Part shown: positions 9,226-18,443 of the stretch, piece after piece
How positions within the stretch are numbered: position 1 is the stretch's first letter
Layout: the number at the start of each line of letters is the position of its first letter
Origin: Kitasatospora sp. DSM 101779
GTDB lineage: Bacteria > Actinomycetota > Actinomycetes > Streptomycetales > Streptomycetaceae
Direction of reading: 5' to 3'
Assembly: GCF_025655475.1 (NCBI RefSeq)
Contig: NZ_JAHTIK010000001.1
Location: 6,754,180-6,818,179 of the forward strand
Length of the DNA stretch: 64,000 nt
Program-made: the position numbers and the translations under genes
The notes under the pieces: generated by a model
What the model saw: the letters and a program-made list of their open reading frames with translations, nothing else
Database searches by the model: none
What the model was told of the DNA's origin: nothing

Positions 9226-9254
9226 GGCGAGCATTCGGTGAACTCGTCCGAAAC
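9226..9254 (-). promoter_or_regulatory. PHO-box-like PhoP site upstream of sphingomyelinase
   Basis: Read on the minus strand: GTTTCGG-n4-GTTCACC-n4-GCTCGCC, three 7-mers spaced exactly 11 nt apart. The central unit equals the Streptomyces PhoP consensus GTTCACC and the flanks are degenerate copies. The placement suits activation of the downstream exported phosphodiesterase. Confidence 0.65.
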
Positions 9255-9347
9255 AGTGCTACCGATCGGTACTCGGATGGGTGCGGGACACGCGGCGGCC
9301 GGGCCGGGTGCCCCGAACCCGACCCGGCCGCCGCGGCTGACCGACCG

Positions 9348-10577
9348 TCAGTCCACCCCGCGGGACGCCCAGAAGTCGCCGCGGGCGAGCACGGAGGTGT
9401 CCGTGTTGTCGGTGAAGAAGCCGTCCACACCCAGGTCGTACAGCCGGCGGGCCCAGCCGATCGCGTCGCCGTACGCAGTCGGGTCGGTGCCCCGGCGGAA
9501 GTCGACCGGCAGGAAGGAGTTCTCGTTGCGCACCGTCCACGGGTGCAGCACCAGGCCGGCCGCGTGCGCGTCCGCCACCAGGGTGGTCGGCGGCAGCAGC
9601 CTGCCCGCGGCGTCCACCGGCGCGATCAGCTGCGTGGTCGGGCCGATGCCGTGCGAGAACGACGCCAGCCAGCACAGCCCGCCCGGCGTGACCAGGTCCG
9701 CGACCGTCCGCCGGTCGCCGGCCAGCACGAAGTCGTACGGCTGCGTGGTCGGACCGCTCAACAGCTGGATCCGCGGGTTGCCGACCAGCTTCGCCAGCCG
9801 CTGCAGGCTGCTCGGCTCGAAGGACTGCAGGATCGCCCGACCGTTCCGCCCGGCCAGCCCGCCGCGGCGCAGCTCGTCCGCCAGCCGTTCCTCCAGCGGC
9901 AGGCCGATCGAGCGGAAGTAGCTGGGGTGCTTGGTCTCGACGTACAGCCAGACCGGGCGGCCCAGGGTGCGGGAGCGCCTGTTCGCGAACTCCACCACCT
10001 CGCGGAAGGTCGGCACCGGCCAGCGGCCGTCGTACAGGGTGTTGCGCTGGCGCTGCTGCGGCAGGCGCTCCTTCGCCCGCAGGGTGCGCAGCTCGGCCAG
10101 GGTGAAGTCCTCGGTGAACCAGCCGGTCAGCGCCGTGCCGTCGACCGTCTTCGTGGTCCGCCGCGCGGCGAACTCCGGACGGTCGGCGACGTCCGTCGTC
10201 TCCGCGATGTTGTTCTCGTGGCGGACGACCAGGTGGCCGTCCTTCGTCGGGACGAGGTCCTGCTCGATGACGTCCGCGCCGAGCTCCAGCGCCAGCTCGT
10301 AGCTGCCGAGGGTGTGCTCCGGCCGGTAGCCGCTCGCGCCGCGGTGCGCCACCACCAGCGGGTGCGGCAGCCGGTCCAGGCCGGTGCCCGTGCGGACGGG
10401 CGGGCGGGTCCCCGCGGACCGCTGCGCGTCGGCCCGGCCGCCCGCCTGCTCGTCGTCGGCGGCGGACGCGGGGGCCGCCCCCGCCGCGGTCAGCGCGGCC
10501 GCACCGAGGCCGGCCGCCCCGGTCGCCCGCAGGAACGTGCGACGTGAGGATCGCCCGCCGATCGGACGCTGCGTCAT
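9348..10577 (-). CDS. Tat-exported glycerophosphodiester phosphodiesterase (GDPD)
   Basis: 409 residues. The N-terminus SSRRTFLRATGAAGLGAAAL is a twin-arginine signal. The GDPD core shows VAHRGASGYRPEHTLGSYE (catalytic HR), ADVIEQDLVPTKDGHLVVRHE (metal-binding E-D and catalytic His), YVETKHPSYF and the C-terminal GVDGFFTDN. It hydrolyses glycerophosphodiesters to glycerol-3-phosphate and alcohol outside the cell. With the adjacent sphingomyelinase it forms a phospholipid-phosphate scavenging pair on the same strand. GGGAGG precedes the ATG. A PHO-box-like repeat lies 65-82 bp upstream, inside the end of the preceding gene. Confidence 0.93.
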   Translation of the reverse strand: MTQRPIGGRSSRRTFLRATGAAGLGAAALTAAGAAPASAADDEQAGGRADAQRSAGTRPPVRTGTGLDRLPHPLVVAHRGASGYRPEHTLGSYELALELGADVIEQDLVPTKDGHLVVRHENNIAETTDVADRPEFAARRTTKTVDGTALTGWFTEDFTLAELRTLRAKERLPQQRQRNTLYDGRWPVPTFREVVEFANRRSRTLGRPVWLYVETKHPSYFRSIGLPLEERLADELRRGGLAGRNGRAILQSFEPSSLQRLAKLVGNPRIQLLSGPTTQPYDFVLAGDRRTVADLVTPGGLCWLASFSHGIGPTTQLIAPVDAAGRLLPPTTLVADAHAAGLVLHPWTVRNENSFLPVDFRRGTDPTAYGDAIGWARRLYDLGVDGFFTDNTDTSVLARGDFWASRGVD

Positions 10578-10617
10578 CTGGCCTCCCTGCCAAGGGTTCG
10601 GGTCGATGAGCGGCACC

Positions 10618-11406
10618 CTAGGCGGCCGGTGCGCACCACGCGGTGAACCGGGAACGAACCACCTGCCAACCGCCGCCGAACGCCTGTCCGAGCGGCTGCG
10701 CCGCCCAGGAACGACGGCGGGTGGCGAGCAGGGCGACCGGGAGCCCGAGAAGGCCCAGCAGGAACAGCACGACGCCGGCGGCGGTGACGTCGACCAGGGC
10801 AGTCGCCGCACCGCTCCCCGGCGCGGAGGACGTGCCCCCGGAGGCCCACGCCACCCGGCCGAGGACGGCACCCTCGGCGAGTGTCCCGTCGCCCTGGCCG
10901 AAGGGTTCGGGAACCCGCGAGTCCAGCGCCCCGTCCCGGTCGTCGCCGAGCACGAACAGCCGGTGCGGATTCACCTGGACACCGAAGTCCCGTCCGCCGC
11001 CCACCGTGTAGGGTTCCGCGACCAGCGCGCCGTTGCGCCGCAGACCGTCCGGGCCGCAGCAGGCCACCCGGTCCCCTCCGACGCCGAGCAGGCGCAGCAC
11101 CACCGGGCCCGGCGCACCGCCGTCCGGCGCCTCCAGCAGGAGCAGGTCGCCGTGCCGCAGGGCACTCGTCGGCACCGGCTCGCCGAGCACCACGGAGCCC
11201 GGCCGCAGTGTGGGCGCCATCGCGGCACCGCGGACGACATGGACCCGGTACCGGGTCGCCGGCACCGTCCCGGCGGGCGCACCCCACACCAGCCCCGCCA
11301 CCAGCATGCCGACCGCCACCCGCACCGGCGTCCGCCGTCTCCGCGCCACCCTGTCCGCTCCTACGTTCCGCGCCCTGCCCAGGACCGGCCGGCGGGGCCG
11401 CGACAT
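10618..11406 (-). CDS. Signal peptidase I-like (S26) protein lacking the catalytic Ser and Lys
   Basis: 262 residues with an N-terminal TM anchor (about 28-46), an S26-like extracytoplasmic domain and a C-terminal TM (about 205-230). The S26 layout is clear: RGAAMAPTLRPGSVV corresponds to box B (normally xSMxPTL), PVVLRLLGVGGD to box D (normally KRVxGxPGD) and LGDDRDGALDSR (153-164) to box E. The nucleophile serine position is Ala62 (GCC) and the general-base lysine position is Leu104, so peptidase activity is not expected. It is divergent from the VanJ-like gene (138 bp) and followed on the same strand by the GDPD gene. Possibly a scaffold, substrate-binding pseudo-enzyme or decaying gene. 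Confidence 0.78.
   Translation of the reverse strand: MSRPRRPVLGRARNVGADRVARRRRTPVRVAVGMLVAGLVWGAPAGTVPATRYRVHVVRGAAMAPTLRPGSVVLGEPVPTSALRHGDLLLLEAPDGGAPGPVVLRLLGVGGDRVACCGPDGLRRNGALVAEPYTVGGGRDFGVQVNPHRLFVLGDDRDGALDSRVPEPFGQGDGTLAEGAVLGRVAWASGGTSSAPGSGAATALVDVTAAGVVLFLLGLLGLPVALLATRRRSWAAQPLGQAFGGGWQVVRSRFTAWCAPAA
10642..10659 (-). promoter_or_regulatory. PHO-box-like PhoP site upstream of GDPD gene
   Basis: On the minus strand GTTCGTT-n4-GTTCACC, two 7-mers spaced 11 nt with one exact consensus unit. It lies within the last codons of the signal-peptidase-like gene and upstream of the GDPD start. With the site at 9226-9254 it supports PhoP control of both phosphodiesterases. Confidence 0.6.
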
Positions 11407-11544
11407 CCTACGGACGATCACCCGACCCGCCGCACGCGGGCACTGCACTCCTCCCTCCGGGTGGACGGCGATGCGGAACCCGGCCGACCGGGTACGGCGT
11501 CCTCGCAGCGGACGGCGACACCGCCGAGGACGGAGGAACCACGA

Positions 11545-12534
11545 GTGGCACGGCGCGACAGCACGGCGGTGGGGGAGCGGACGGTACCGGAGGCGCCCGC
11601 CCGGCCGGCTCCAGGCCGCCGCGGCCGGGCCACGGCGGCCCTCGCGGTCCTCACCGCACTGCTGCTGGTCGGCCACCGGCTGGTGCCGAACCGGGTGTGG
11701 CGGCTCGGCAGCCTGCTGGAGGCCTTCCTGCCGTGGGTCGGCCTGGCGGTGCCGCTGCTGCTGGCCGCCGCGCTGCTGCTCCGCTCACGGCTCGCCCTCG
11801 TCGCGGTGCTGCTGCCCGCCGTCGCCTGGGCCGGGCTGTTAGGCGGCCGACTGCTGTCGGGCGACGGCGGCGGGCACTTCGACCTGACGGTGGTGCAGCA
11901 CAACGTCGCGGCCGAGAACACCGACCCGGAGGGCACCGCCACCCGGCTCGCCGGGACGGGCGCCGACCTGCTCGCGGTCGAGGAACTGATGGAACCGGCC
12001 ACCGGCGTGTACGAGCGGATCCTCGGCGGCGTCTACCCGTACCGGGCGCGCTCCGGGACGGTCGGCCTCTGGTCCCGCTTCCCGCTGGCGGACGTCCGAC
12101 CGGTGGACCTGAAGCCCGCCGACGTGCACGAGTACTGGAAGCGCGGGGTACGGGCCACCGCCAGGACACCGCAGGGCGACCTGGCGGTGTACGTGGCGCA
12201 CCTGCCCTCGGTGCGGATCTCGCCGACGGCGGGGTTCACCTCGGCGCGGCGGGACGAGAGCGCCCGGTTGCTGGCCGCGGCGGTCGACGCCGAGCCGCTG
12301 CAGCGGCTGCTCGTCATGGGCGACTTCAACAGCACCCTGGACGACCGCGGACTCGCGCCGGTCACGTCCCGGCTGACGCCCGCCCGGGGCGGCTTCGACT
12401 TGAGCTGGCCGGCGGGGTTCCCGCTGGCGCGGATCGACCAGGTGCTGTGCCGCGGCGCGACGCCCGTCCGCACCTGGACACTTCCCCGGACCGGCAGCGA
12501 CCACCTGCCGGTGGCGGCCCGGATCCGGCTCTGA
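11545..12534 (+). CDS. VanJ-like membrane endonuclease/exonuclease/phosphatase-family protein
   Basis: 329 residues from a GTG start with GGAGG 7-8 nt upstream. Three hydrophobic segments lie near the N-terminus (ALAVLTALLLVGH, LEAFLPWVGLAVPLLLAAALLL, LALVAVLLPAVAWAGLLGG). An extracytoplasmic EEP domain follows: LTVVQHNVAAEN, LLAVEEL, VYVAHLPS, LLVMGDFNSTLDD and the C-terminal GSDHLPVAARI. This is the architecture of Streptomyces VanJ, which confers teicoplanin resistance and probably acts on an undecaprenyl-linked wall precursor. No vanHAX or vanRS is in the window, so it may instead recycle lipid carrier pyrophosphate. Function is inferred from family. Confidence 0.75.
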   Translation: MARRDSTAVGERTVPEAPARPAPGRRGRATAALAVLTALLLVGHRLVPNRVWRLGSLLEAFLPWVGLAVPLLLAAALLLRSRLALVAVLLPAVAWAGLLGGRLLSGDGGGHFDLTVVQHNVAAENTDPEGTATRLAGTGADLLAVEELMEPATGVYERILGGVYPYRARSGTVGLWSRFPLADVRPVDLKPADVHEYWKRGVRATARTPQGDLAVYVAHLPSVRISPTAGFTSARRDESARLLAAAVDAEPLQRLLVMGDFNSTLDDRGLAPVTSRLTPARGGFDLSWPAGFPLARIDQVLCRGATPVRTWTLPRTGSDHLPVAARIRL

Positions 12535-12554
12535 TCCGGAGGCCGTCAGGGGCG

Positions 12555-12587
12555 CTGGGGGCACCTCCCGGCCGAAGGCCGGGGGCG
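12555..12587 (+). repeat. Dispersed intergenic repeat A, copy 1
   Basis: Core CTGGGGGCACCTCCC followed by a short GGCCGAAGGCC hairpin and a G-run, downstream of the VanJ-like gene. Related copies occur at 24041-24074 and (inverted) 30161-30188. Confidence 0.7.
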
Positions 12588-12664
12588 GAACTGGGCAGTG
12601 GGGGAGCGGGTCCCAAAGCTGTTCGGGGTCGGACCTGGTTCGTCCGTGACCCGCTCTCGGACTT

Positions 12665-12682
12665 CGCAGTGCCCCGCGCCCC
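12665..12682 (-). repeat. Dispersed intergenic repeat B, diverged copy
   Basis: On the minus strand GGGGCGCGGGGCACTGCG, a close relative of the GGGGCGCGGGGAACTGCGCA element found at 20732, 20820 and 30087. Located between repeat A copy 1 and the ureA promoter region. Confidence 0.55.
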
Positions 12683-12715
12683 CGGTGGTCGACCCGCGCC
12701 CCTGGTGGAGGTCCC

Positions 12716-12765
12716 GTAACCCTCGTACGGGCTGGGCGGTTACGCCTCGGAAAGTAGGGCGTAAC
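12716..12765 (+). promoter_or_regulatory. GlnR-type operator upstream of ureA
   Basis: GTTAC (12739-12743)-n6-GAAAG (12750-12754)-n6-GTAAC (12761-12765) matches the actinobacterial GlnR pattern gTnAc-n6-GaAAc repeated on an 11-nt period. An additional GTAAC-n6-ACGGG begins at 12716. The 9-bp inverted repeat GGTTACGCC...GGCGTAACC (12738-12766) overlaps it. Lies 72 bp upstream of ureA; GlnR control of urease is known in Streptomyces. Confidence 0.75.
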
Positions 12766-12837
12766 CGGTGCACAACAAAGGGCGGATCGAATGGCCTCCT
12801 CCTCACCGTCCGACCTCCCACCCCGAGGTGCGTACAG

Positions 12838-13140
12838 ATGAAGTTGACCCCCCGTGAGCAGGAGCGCCTGCTCGTCCACGTCGCCGCCGACGTCGCCCGT
12901 TCGCGCCGGGCCCGCGGTCTGCTGCTGAATCACCCCGAGGCGGTGGCGCTGATCACCTCGCACGTGCTGGAGGGTGCCCGGGACGGCCGCAGTGTCGCCG
13001 AACTCATGGAGTCCGGGAGGCAGGTGCTCACCCGCAAGGACGTGATGGAGGGGATCGCCGAGATGATCCCGGACGTCCAGGTGGAGTGCACCTTCCCGGA
13101 CGGCACCAAGCTCGTCACCGTCCACGGGCCGATCCAGTGA
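12838..13140 (+). CDS. ureA: Urease gamma subunit
   Basis: 100 residues, the normal length of UreA, with MKLTPREQERLLVHVAADVARSRR, NHPEAVALIT and PDVQVECTFPDGTKLVTVH, all family hallmarks. It is the small structural subunit of the nickel urease (UreABC) that hydrolyses urea to ammonia and carbamate in the cytoplasm. First gene of the six-gene operon; its last four nucleotides (GTGA) overlap the ureB start, implying translational coupling. A GlnR-type box upstream predicts induction by nitrogen limitation. Confidence 0.97.
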   Translation: MKLTPREQERLLVHVAADVARSRRARGLLLNHPEAVALITSHVLEGARDGRSVAELMESGRQVLTRKDVMEGIAEMIPDVQVECTFPDGTKLVTVHGPIQ

Positions 13141-13497
13141 GCGCGCCGCGGTCGGCCCTGCCCGGCGGCGCCCCGGGCGAGATCCTGTACGGCGGCGCCC
13201 CGGGCGAGATCCTGTACGGCGAGGGGGAGATCGGCCTCAACGCCGGGCGGCCGGTCACCCGGCTGACCGCCGTGAACGCCGCCGACCGGCCGATCCAGGT
13301 CGGCTCGCACTACCACTTCGCCGAGGCCAACCCGGGACTGGAGTTCGACCGGGCGGCCGCCCGCGGGCAGCGGCTCAACATCCCGGCCGGCACCGCCGTC
13401 CGCTTCGAGCCGGGCATCCCGGTGGAGATCGAACTCGTGCCGATCGGCGGCCGCCGCGAGGTGCACGGCCTGCGCGGCGAGACCGGAGGTGCCCTCG

Positions 13498-13505
<8 letters not shown>
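13137..13505 (+). CDS. ureB: Urease beta subunit with N-terminal 9-residue tandem duplication
   Basis: 122 residues from the GTG overlapping the ureA stop. Family signatures: GEILYGEGEIGLNAGR, VGSHYHFAEANPGLEFDR, GTAVRFEPG and VELVPIGG-type C-terminus. The N-terminus repeats GGAPGEILY twice because of an exact 27-bp duplication, so the protein begins with an extra copy of the segment that normally occurs once. The insertion is in frame and near the start, so the subunit should still fold, though the N-terminus contacts neighbouring subunits in urease. Overlaps ureC by 8 nt. Confidence 0.95.
13164..13217 (+). repeat. 27-bp perfect tandem duplication inside ureB
   Basis: 13164-13190 and 13191-13217 are identical 27-mers beginning GGCGGCGCCCCGGGCGAGAT and ending CCTGTAC. 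Both encode GGAPGEILY. The perfect identity indicates a recent slippage event. Confidence 0.95.
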
Positions 13506-15252
<1,747 letters not shown>

Positions 15253-15262
15253 GCAGGCCCAG

Positions 15263-15919
15263 GTGCACGCCGCCCTGCTGATCCTCGCCGACGGCCGCTT
15301 CCCGGCCGGCGGCCACGCCCACTCCGGTGGCGCCGAGGCCGCCGTCCGGGCCGGCCGGATCCACGACGCCGACAGCCTCGCGGCCTTCCTCACCGGACGC
15401 CTGCACACCACCGGCCTCACCGCCGCCGCCCTCGCCGCGGCCGCCGCCGCCGAGGACGCCGACCCCGCGGACCTCGACGCCGCCGCCGAGGCCCGCACCC
15501 CCTCGCCCGCCCTGCGCGACACCAGCCGCCGCCTCGGCCGCCAACTCCTGCGCGCTGCCCACGCCGCCTGGCCGCACCCCGCACTCGACGCACTGCACAC
15601 CGTCCACCCGCGAGGCCCCCACCACCCCGTCGCGCTCGGCACCACCGCCCGGGCCGCCGGCCTCACCCCCGCGGATGCCGCCGCCCTCGCCGCCTACGAG
15701 AGCGTCAACGGCCCCGCCACCGCCTGCGTCCGGCTGCTCGGCCTCGACCCGTACGAGGTCGCCGCCGTGCTCGCCCGGCTCGCGCCCGACCTCGACACGG
15801 TGGCCGCCGGAGCCGCGGACGCCGCCGCCCGCGGCACCCTGCCCGCCGCCTCCGCCCCGCTGCTCGACGTCCACGCCGAACAGCACCGCTCCTGGAAGGT
15901 CCGCCTCTTTGCATCGTGA
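15263..15919 (+). CDS. ureF: Urease accessory protein UreF
   Basis: 218 residues, GTG start 10 nt after ureC. The opening HAALLILADGRFPAGGHAHSGG is the UreF signature, and VNGPATACVRLLGLDPYEVAA and the C-terminal HRSWKVRLFAS fit the family. UreF bridges UreD and UreG in the complex that delivers nickel to the apo-urease. The alanine-rich composition is normal for high-GC homologues. Its end overlaps the ureG start. Confidence 0.92.
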   Translation: MHAALLILADGRFPAGGHAHSGGAEAAVRAGRIHDADSLAAFLTGRLHTTGLTAAALAAAAAAEDADPADLDAAAEARTPSPALRDTSRRLGRQLLRAAHAAWPHPALDALHTVHPRGPHHPVALGTTARAAGLTPADAAALAAYESVNGPATACVRLLGLDPYEVAAVLARLAPDLDTVAAGAADAAARGTLPAASAPLLDVHAEQHRSWKVRLFAS

Positions 15920-16586
15920 CCACGTCGACCCCCACGACGCCCCCGCCCGCCACACCTACGCCGAGCAGACCCGCGCCCGCACCCGCCGCGCCCTGCGGAT
16001 CGGCCTCGGCGGCCCCGTCGGCTCCGGCAAGACCGCCACCGTCGCCGCCCTCTGCCGTGACCTGCGCGACGAGATCTCCCTCGCCGTCGTCACCAACGAC
16101 ATCTACACCACCGAGGACGCCGAGTTCCTGCTGCGCAACGCCGTCCTGCCGCCCGAGCGGATCGCCGCCGTCGAAACAGGGTGCTGCCCGCACACCGCGA
16201 TCCGCGACGACATCTCCGCCAACCTGGAGGCCGTCGAGGAACTGGAGGAGTCCGTCGGCCCGCTCGACCTGGTGCTCGTCGAGTCCGGCGGCGACAACCT
16301 CACCGCCACCTTCAGCCGCGGCCTGGTCGACCACCAGATCTTCGTCATCGACGTCTCCGGCGGCGACAAGATCCCCCGCAAGGGCGGCCCCGGCGTCTCC
16401 ACGTCCGACCTGCTCGTCGTCAACAAGACCGACCTCGCCCCGCTGGTCGGCGCCGACCTCTCGGTGATGGCCCGCGACGCCGAGGCCCAGCGCGGCGGCC
16501 TGCCCACCGTCTTCACCGCCCTCACCGCCCCGGACGGCATCGCCCCGGTCGCCGCGTGGGTCCGCGCCCGGCTCGCCGAACGGTGA
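15909..16586 (+). CDS. ureG: Urease accessory GTPase UreG
   Basis: 225 residues from a TTG start (MHRDHVDPHD, the His-rich beginning expected for UreG) overlapping the end of ureF by 11 nt; GGAAGG lies upstream. P-loop GLGGPVGSGKT, metal-binding ETGCCPHTAIRDD (the conserved CPH), LVLVESGGDNLTATFS and VNKTDLAPLVG guanine-specificity motif are present. SIMIBI-class GTPase that carries nickel and powers urease maturation. The later ATG/GTG codons would cut into the conserved N-terminus. Confidence 0.95.
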   Translation: MHRDHVDPHDAPARHTYAEQTRARTRRALRIGLGGPVGSGKTATVAALCRDLRDEISLAVVTNDIYTTEDAEFLLRNAVLPPERIAAVETGCCPHTAIRDDISANLEAVEELEESVGPLDLVLVESGGDNLTATFSRGLVDHQIFVIDVSGGDKIPRKGGPGVSTSDLLVVNKTDLAPLVGADLSVMARDAEAQRGGLPTVFTALTAPDGIAPVAAWVRARLAER

Positions 16587-17446
16587 CCACCACCGCCCCG
16601 CACCCGGCCGCCGTCGACGCCACCGCCCGGATCACCGCCGCCCCCGACGGCCGCGGCGGCACCGCCCTGCCCGTCCTCGCCGGCGCCGGGCCGCTCGCCC
16701 TGCGCCGCACCCGCGGCGCCCCGGGCACCGCGCACGTCTGCGTCATCGGGTCGATGGCCGCCCCGCTGGGCGGCGACCGGCTCGCCCTGCACGCCGACGT
16801 CCGGCCCGGCGCCGCCCTCACCGTCACCAGCGCCGCCGCCACCGTCAGCCTCCCCGGCCGCACCGCCGCCCCCGCCCGCTACGACCTGCACCTGACCGTC
16901 GGCGAGGACGCCGAACTCGACTGGCGCCCCGAGCCCGTCATCGCCGCCACCGGCAGTCACCTGCTGCTCACCACCGTCGTCCACCTCGCCCCCGGAGCCC
17001 GGCTGCGGCTGCGCGAGGAACAGGTGCTCGGCCGCCTGCACGACCACGCCCGCGGCGCACCGCCCGGGCGGATCACCGCCCGGCTCACCGTCCACCTGGC
17101 CGACCGCACCCCGACCGGCCGCACCCCGACCGGCCGCATCCTGCTGGACCAGCAGACCGACCTCGGCCCGGGCGCCCCCGGCTGGGACGGACCCGCCGTC
17201 CTCGGCCCGCACCGCACCACCGGACAGCTGCTCACCGTCGGCCTGCCCGCCCCGCCCCCGCCCCCGGCCGGCACCGACGCCGCCCTGCTCACCCTGCCCG
17301 GCCCCGCCGACGGCCCGCCCGCCACCCTGCTCACCGCCCTCGCACCGGACGCCCTCGCCCTGCGCCGACTGCTCGCGTCCGACGGCGGCCGGAACGGTCC
17401 GGCCCGATCCGTCACCTCCGGGGCCCCTCGAACGTCAGGAAGGTGA
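16583..17446 (+). CDS. ureD: Urease accessory protein UreD/UreH
   Basis: 287 residues; GTG start overlaps the ureG stop by four nucleotides. The beta-rich core with LRRTRGAPGTAHVCVIGSMA, GDRLALHADVRPGAALTVTSAAAT and YDLHLTVGEDAELDWRPEPVI corresponds to the UreD scaffold that binds UreABC and routes nickel. A small internal duplication gives RTPTGRTPTGR near residues 175-185, and a proline run follows, both of low complexity. Last gene of the operon; the sigma-factor gene begins 26 nt later, so some read-through is possible. Confidence 0.9.
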   Translation: MTTTAPHPAAVDATARITAAPDGRGGTALPVLAGAGPLALRRTRGAPGTAHVCVIGSMAAPLGGDRLALHADVRPGAALTVTSAAATVSLPGRTAAPARYDLHLTVGEDAELDWRPEPVIAATGSHLLLTTVVHLAPGARLRLREEQVLGRLHDHARGAPPGRITARLTVHLADRTPTGRTPTGRILLDQQTDLGPGAPGWDGPAVLGPHRTTGQLLTVGLPAPPPPPAGTDAALLTLPGPADGPPATLLTALAPDALALRRLLASDGGRNGPARSVTSGAPRTSGR

Positions 17447-17472
17447 GAGCACACCGACGAGGAGGGGCCGCG

Positions 17473-18351
17473 ATGGACCGGAACGACTGGCTGGCCGAGC
17501 GCTTCGAGAGCCACCGCAGCCATCTGCGGTCGGTGGCGTACCGGATGCTGGGGTCGCTCGGCGAGGCCGACGACGCCGTGCAGGAGGCCTGGCTGAAGCT
17601 GAGCCGCACCGACGCCGACGAGGTGGAGAACCTGGGCGGCTGGCTCACCACCGTGGTCGGCCGGGTCTGCCTGGACATGCTCCGCACCCGCCGGACCCGC
17701 CGCGAGGAGCCGATCGGCGAGCGCCTGCCCGACCCCGTGGTGGCGAACGCCGACGGCGCCGACCCCGAGCAGCAGGCGCTGCTCGCCGACTCGGTCGGGC
17801 TCGCCCTGCTGGTGGTGCTGGAGCAGCTCGCCCCGGCGGAGCGGCTCGCCTTCGTGCTGCACGACATGTTCGGCCTGCCGTTCGACGAGATCGCGCCGAT
17901 CGTGGACCGCACCCCGGCCGCCGCCCGGCAGCTGGCCAGCCGAGCCCGGCGCCGCGTCCAGGGGGCCGCGCCGGCGCCGGACCCGGACCCGGTGCGCCGC
18001 CGCGAGGTGGTGGACGCCTTCCTCGCCGCCTCCCGCGGCGGCGACTTCGCGGCACTGGTCGCCGTGCTCCACCCGGACGTGGTGCTGCGCGCCGACGACG
18101 GCCCGGCCGCGCCGCTGATCGTGGTGCGGGGTGCCCGCGAGGTGGCCTCGCAGGCGTTCCGGTTCCGGCACCTCGCGCCGTTCTCGCGGCCGGCACTGGT
18201 CAACGGCGGGGCCGGCACGGTCACCGTGGTCGACGGCCGGCCGGTCTCGGTGATGGACTTCGTGGTCGCCGACGGGTTGATCGTCGCGATCGACATCCTG
18301 GCCGACCCGGAGCGCCTGGCCCGGCTCGACCTGGACCTCCTGGAGGACTGA
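17473..18351 (+). CDS. ECF41/SigJ-type RNA polymerase sigma factor
   Basis: 292 residues. Region 2: HLRSVAYRMLGSLGEADDAVQEAWLKL; region 4: RLAFVLHDMFGLPFDEIAPIVDRTPAAARQLASRARRRV. The C-terminal ~110 residues form a SnoaL-like domain (FLAASRGGDFAALVAVLHPDVVLRAD...) with ADPERL near the end, the hallmark of the ECF41 group, in which this extension tunes sigma activity instead of an anti-sigma factor. The usual carboxymuconolactone-decarboxylase-like partner is absent here. ATG preceded by GAGGAGGGG. It follows the urease operon but probably has its own promoter. Confidence 0.88.
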   Translation: MDRNDWLAERFESHRSHLRSVAYRMLGSLGEADDAVQEAWLKLSRTDADEVENLGGWLTTVVGRVCLDMLRTRRTRREEPIGERLPDPVVANADGADPEQQALLADSVGLALLVVLEQLAPAERLAFVLHDMFGLPFDEIAPIVDRTPAAARQLASRARRRVQGAAPAPDPDPVRRREVVDAFLAASRGGDFAALVAVLHPDVVLRADDGPAAPLIVVRGAREVASQAFRFRHLAPFSRPALVNGGAGTVTVVDGRPVSVMDFVVADGLIVAIDILADPERLARLDLDLLED

Positions 18352-18383
18352 ACCCAGGCCCGGGCGTCTGCCCGGGAAGCCGT

Positions 18384-18416
18384 GAGCCCCACCCGGTGCG
18401 GTACCGGGCGGGGCTC
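18384..18416. terminator. Bidirectional hairpin terminator
   Basis: GAGCCCC-ACCCGGT (18384-18397) pairs with the TACCGGGC-GGGGCTC segment (18402-18416) around GCGG. A second small CCCGGGC hairpin lies just before it. Located between the convergent sigma-factor and CtaG-like genes. Confidence 0.7.
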
Positions 18417-18443
18417 GTGGTGACGTGCGGTGGGGCGGCGGGC

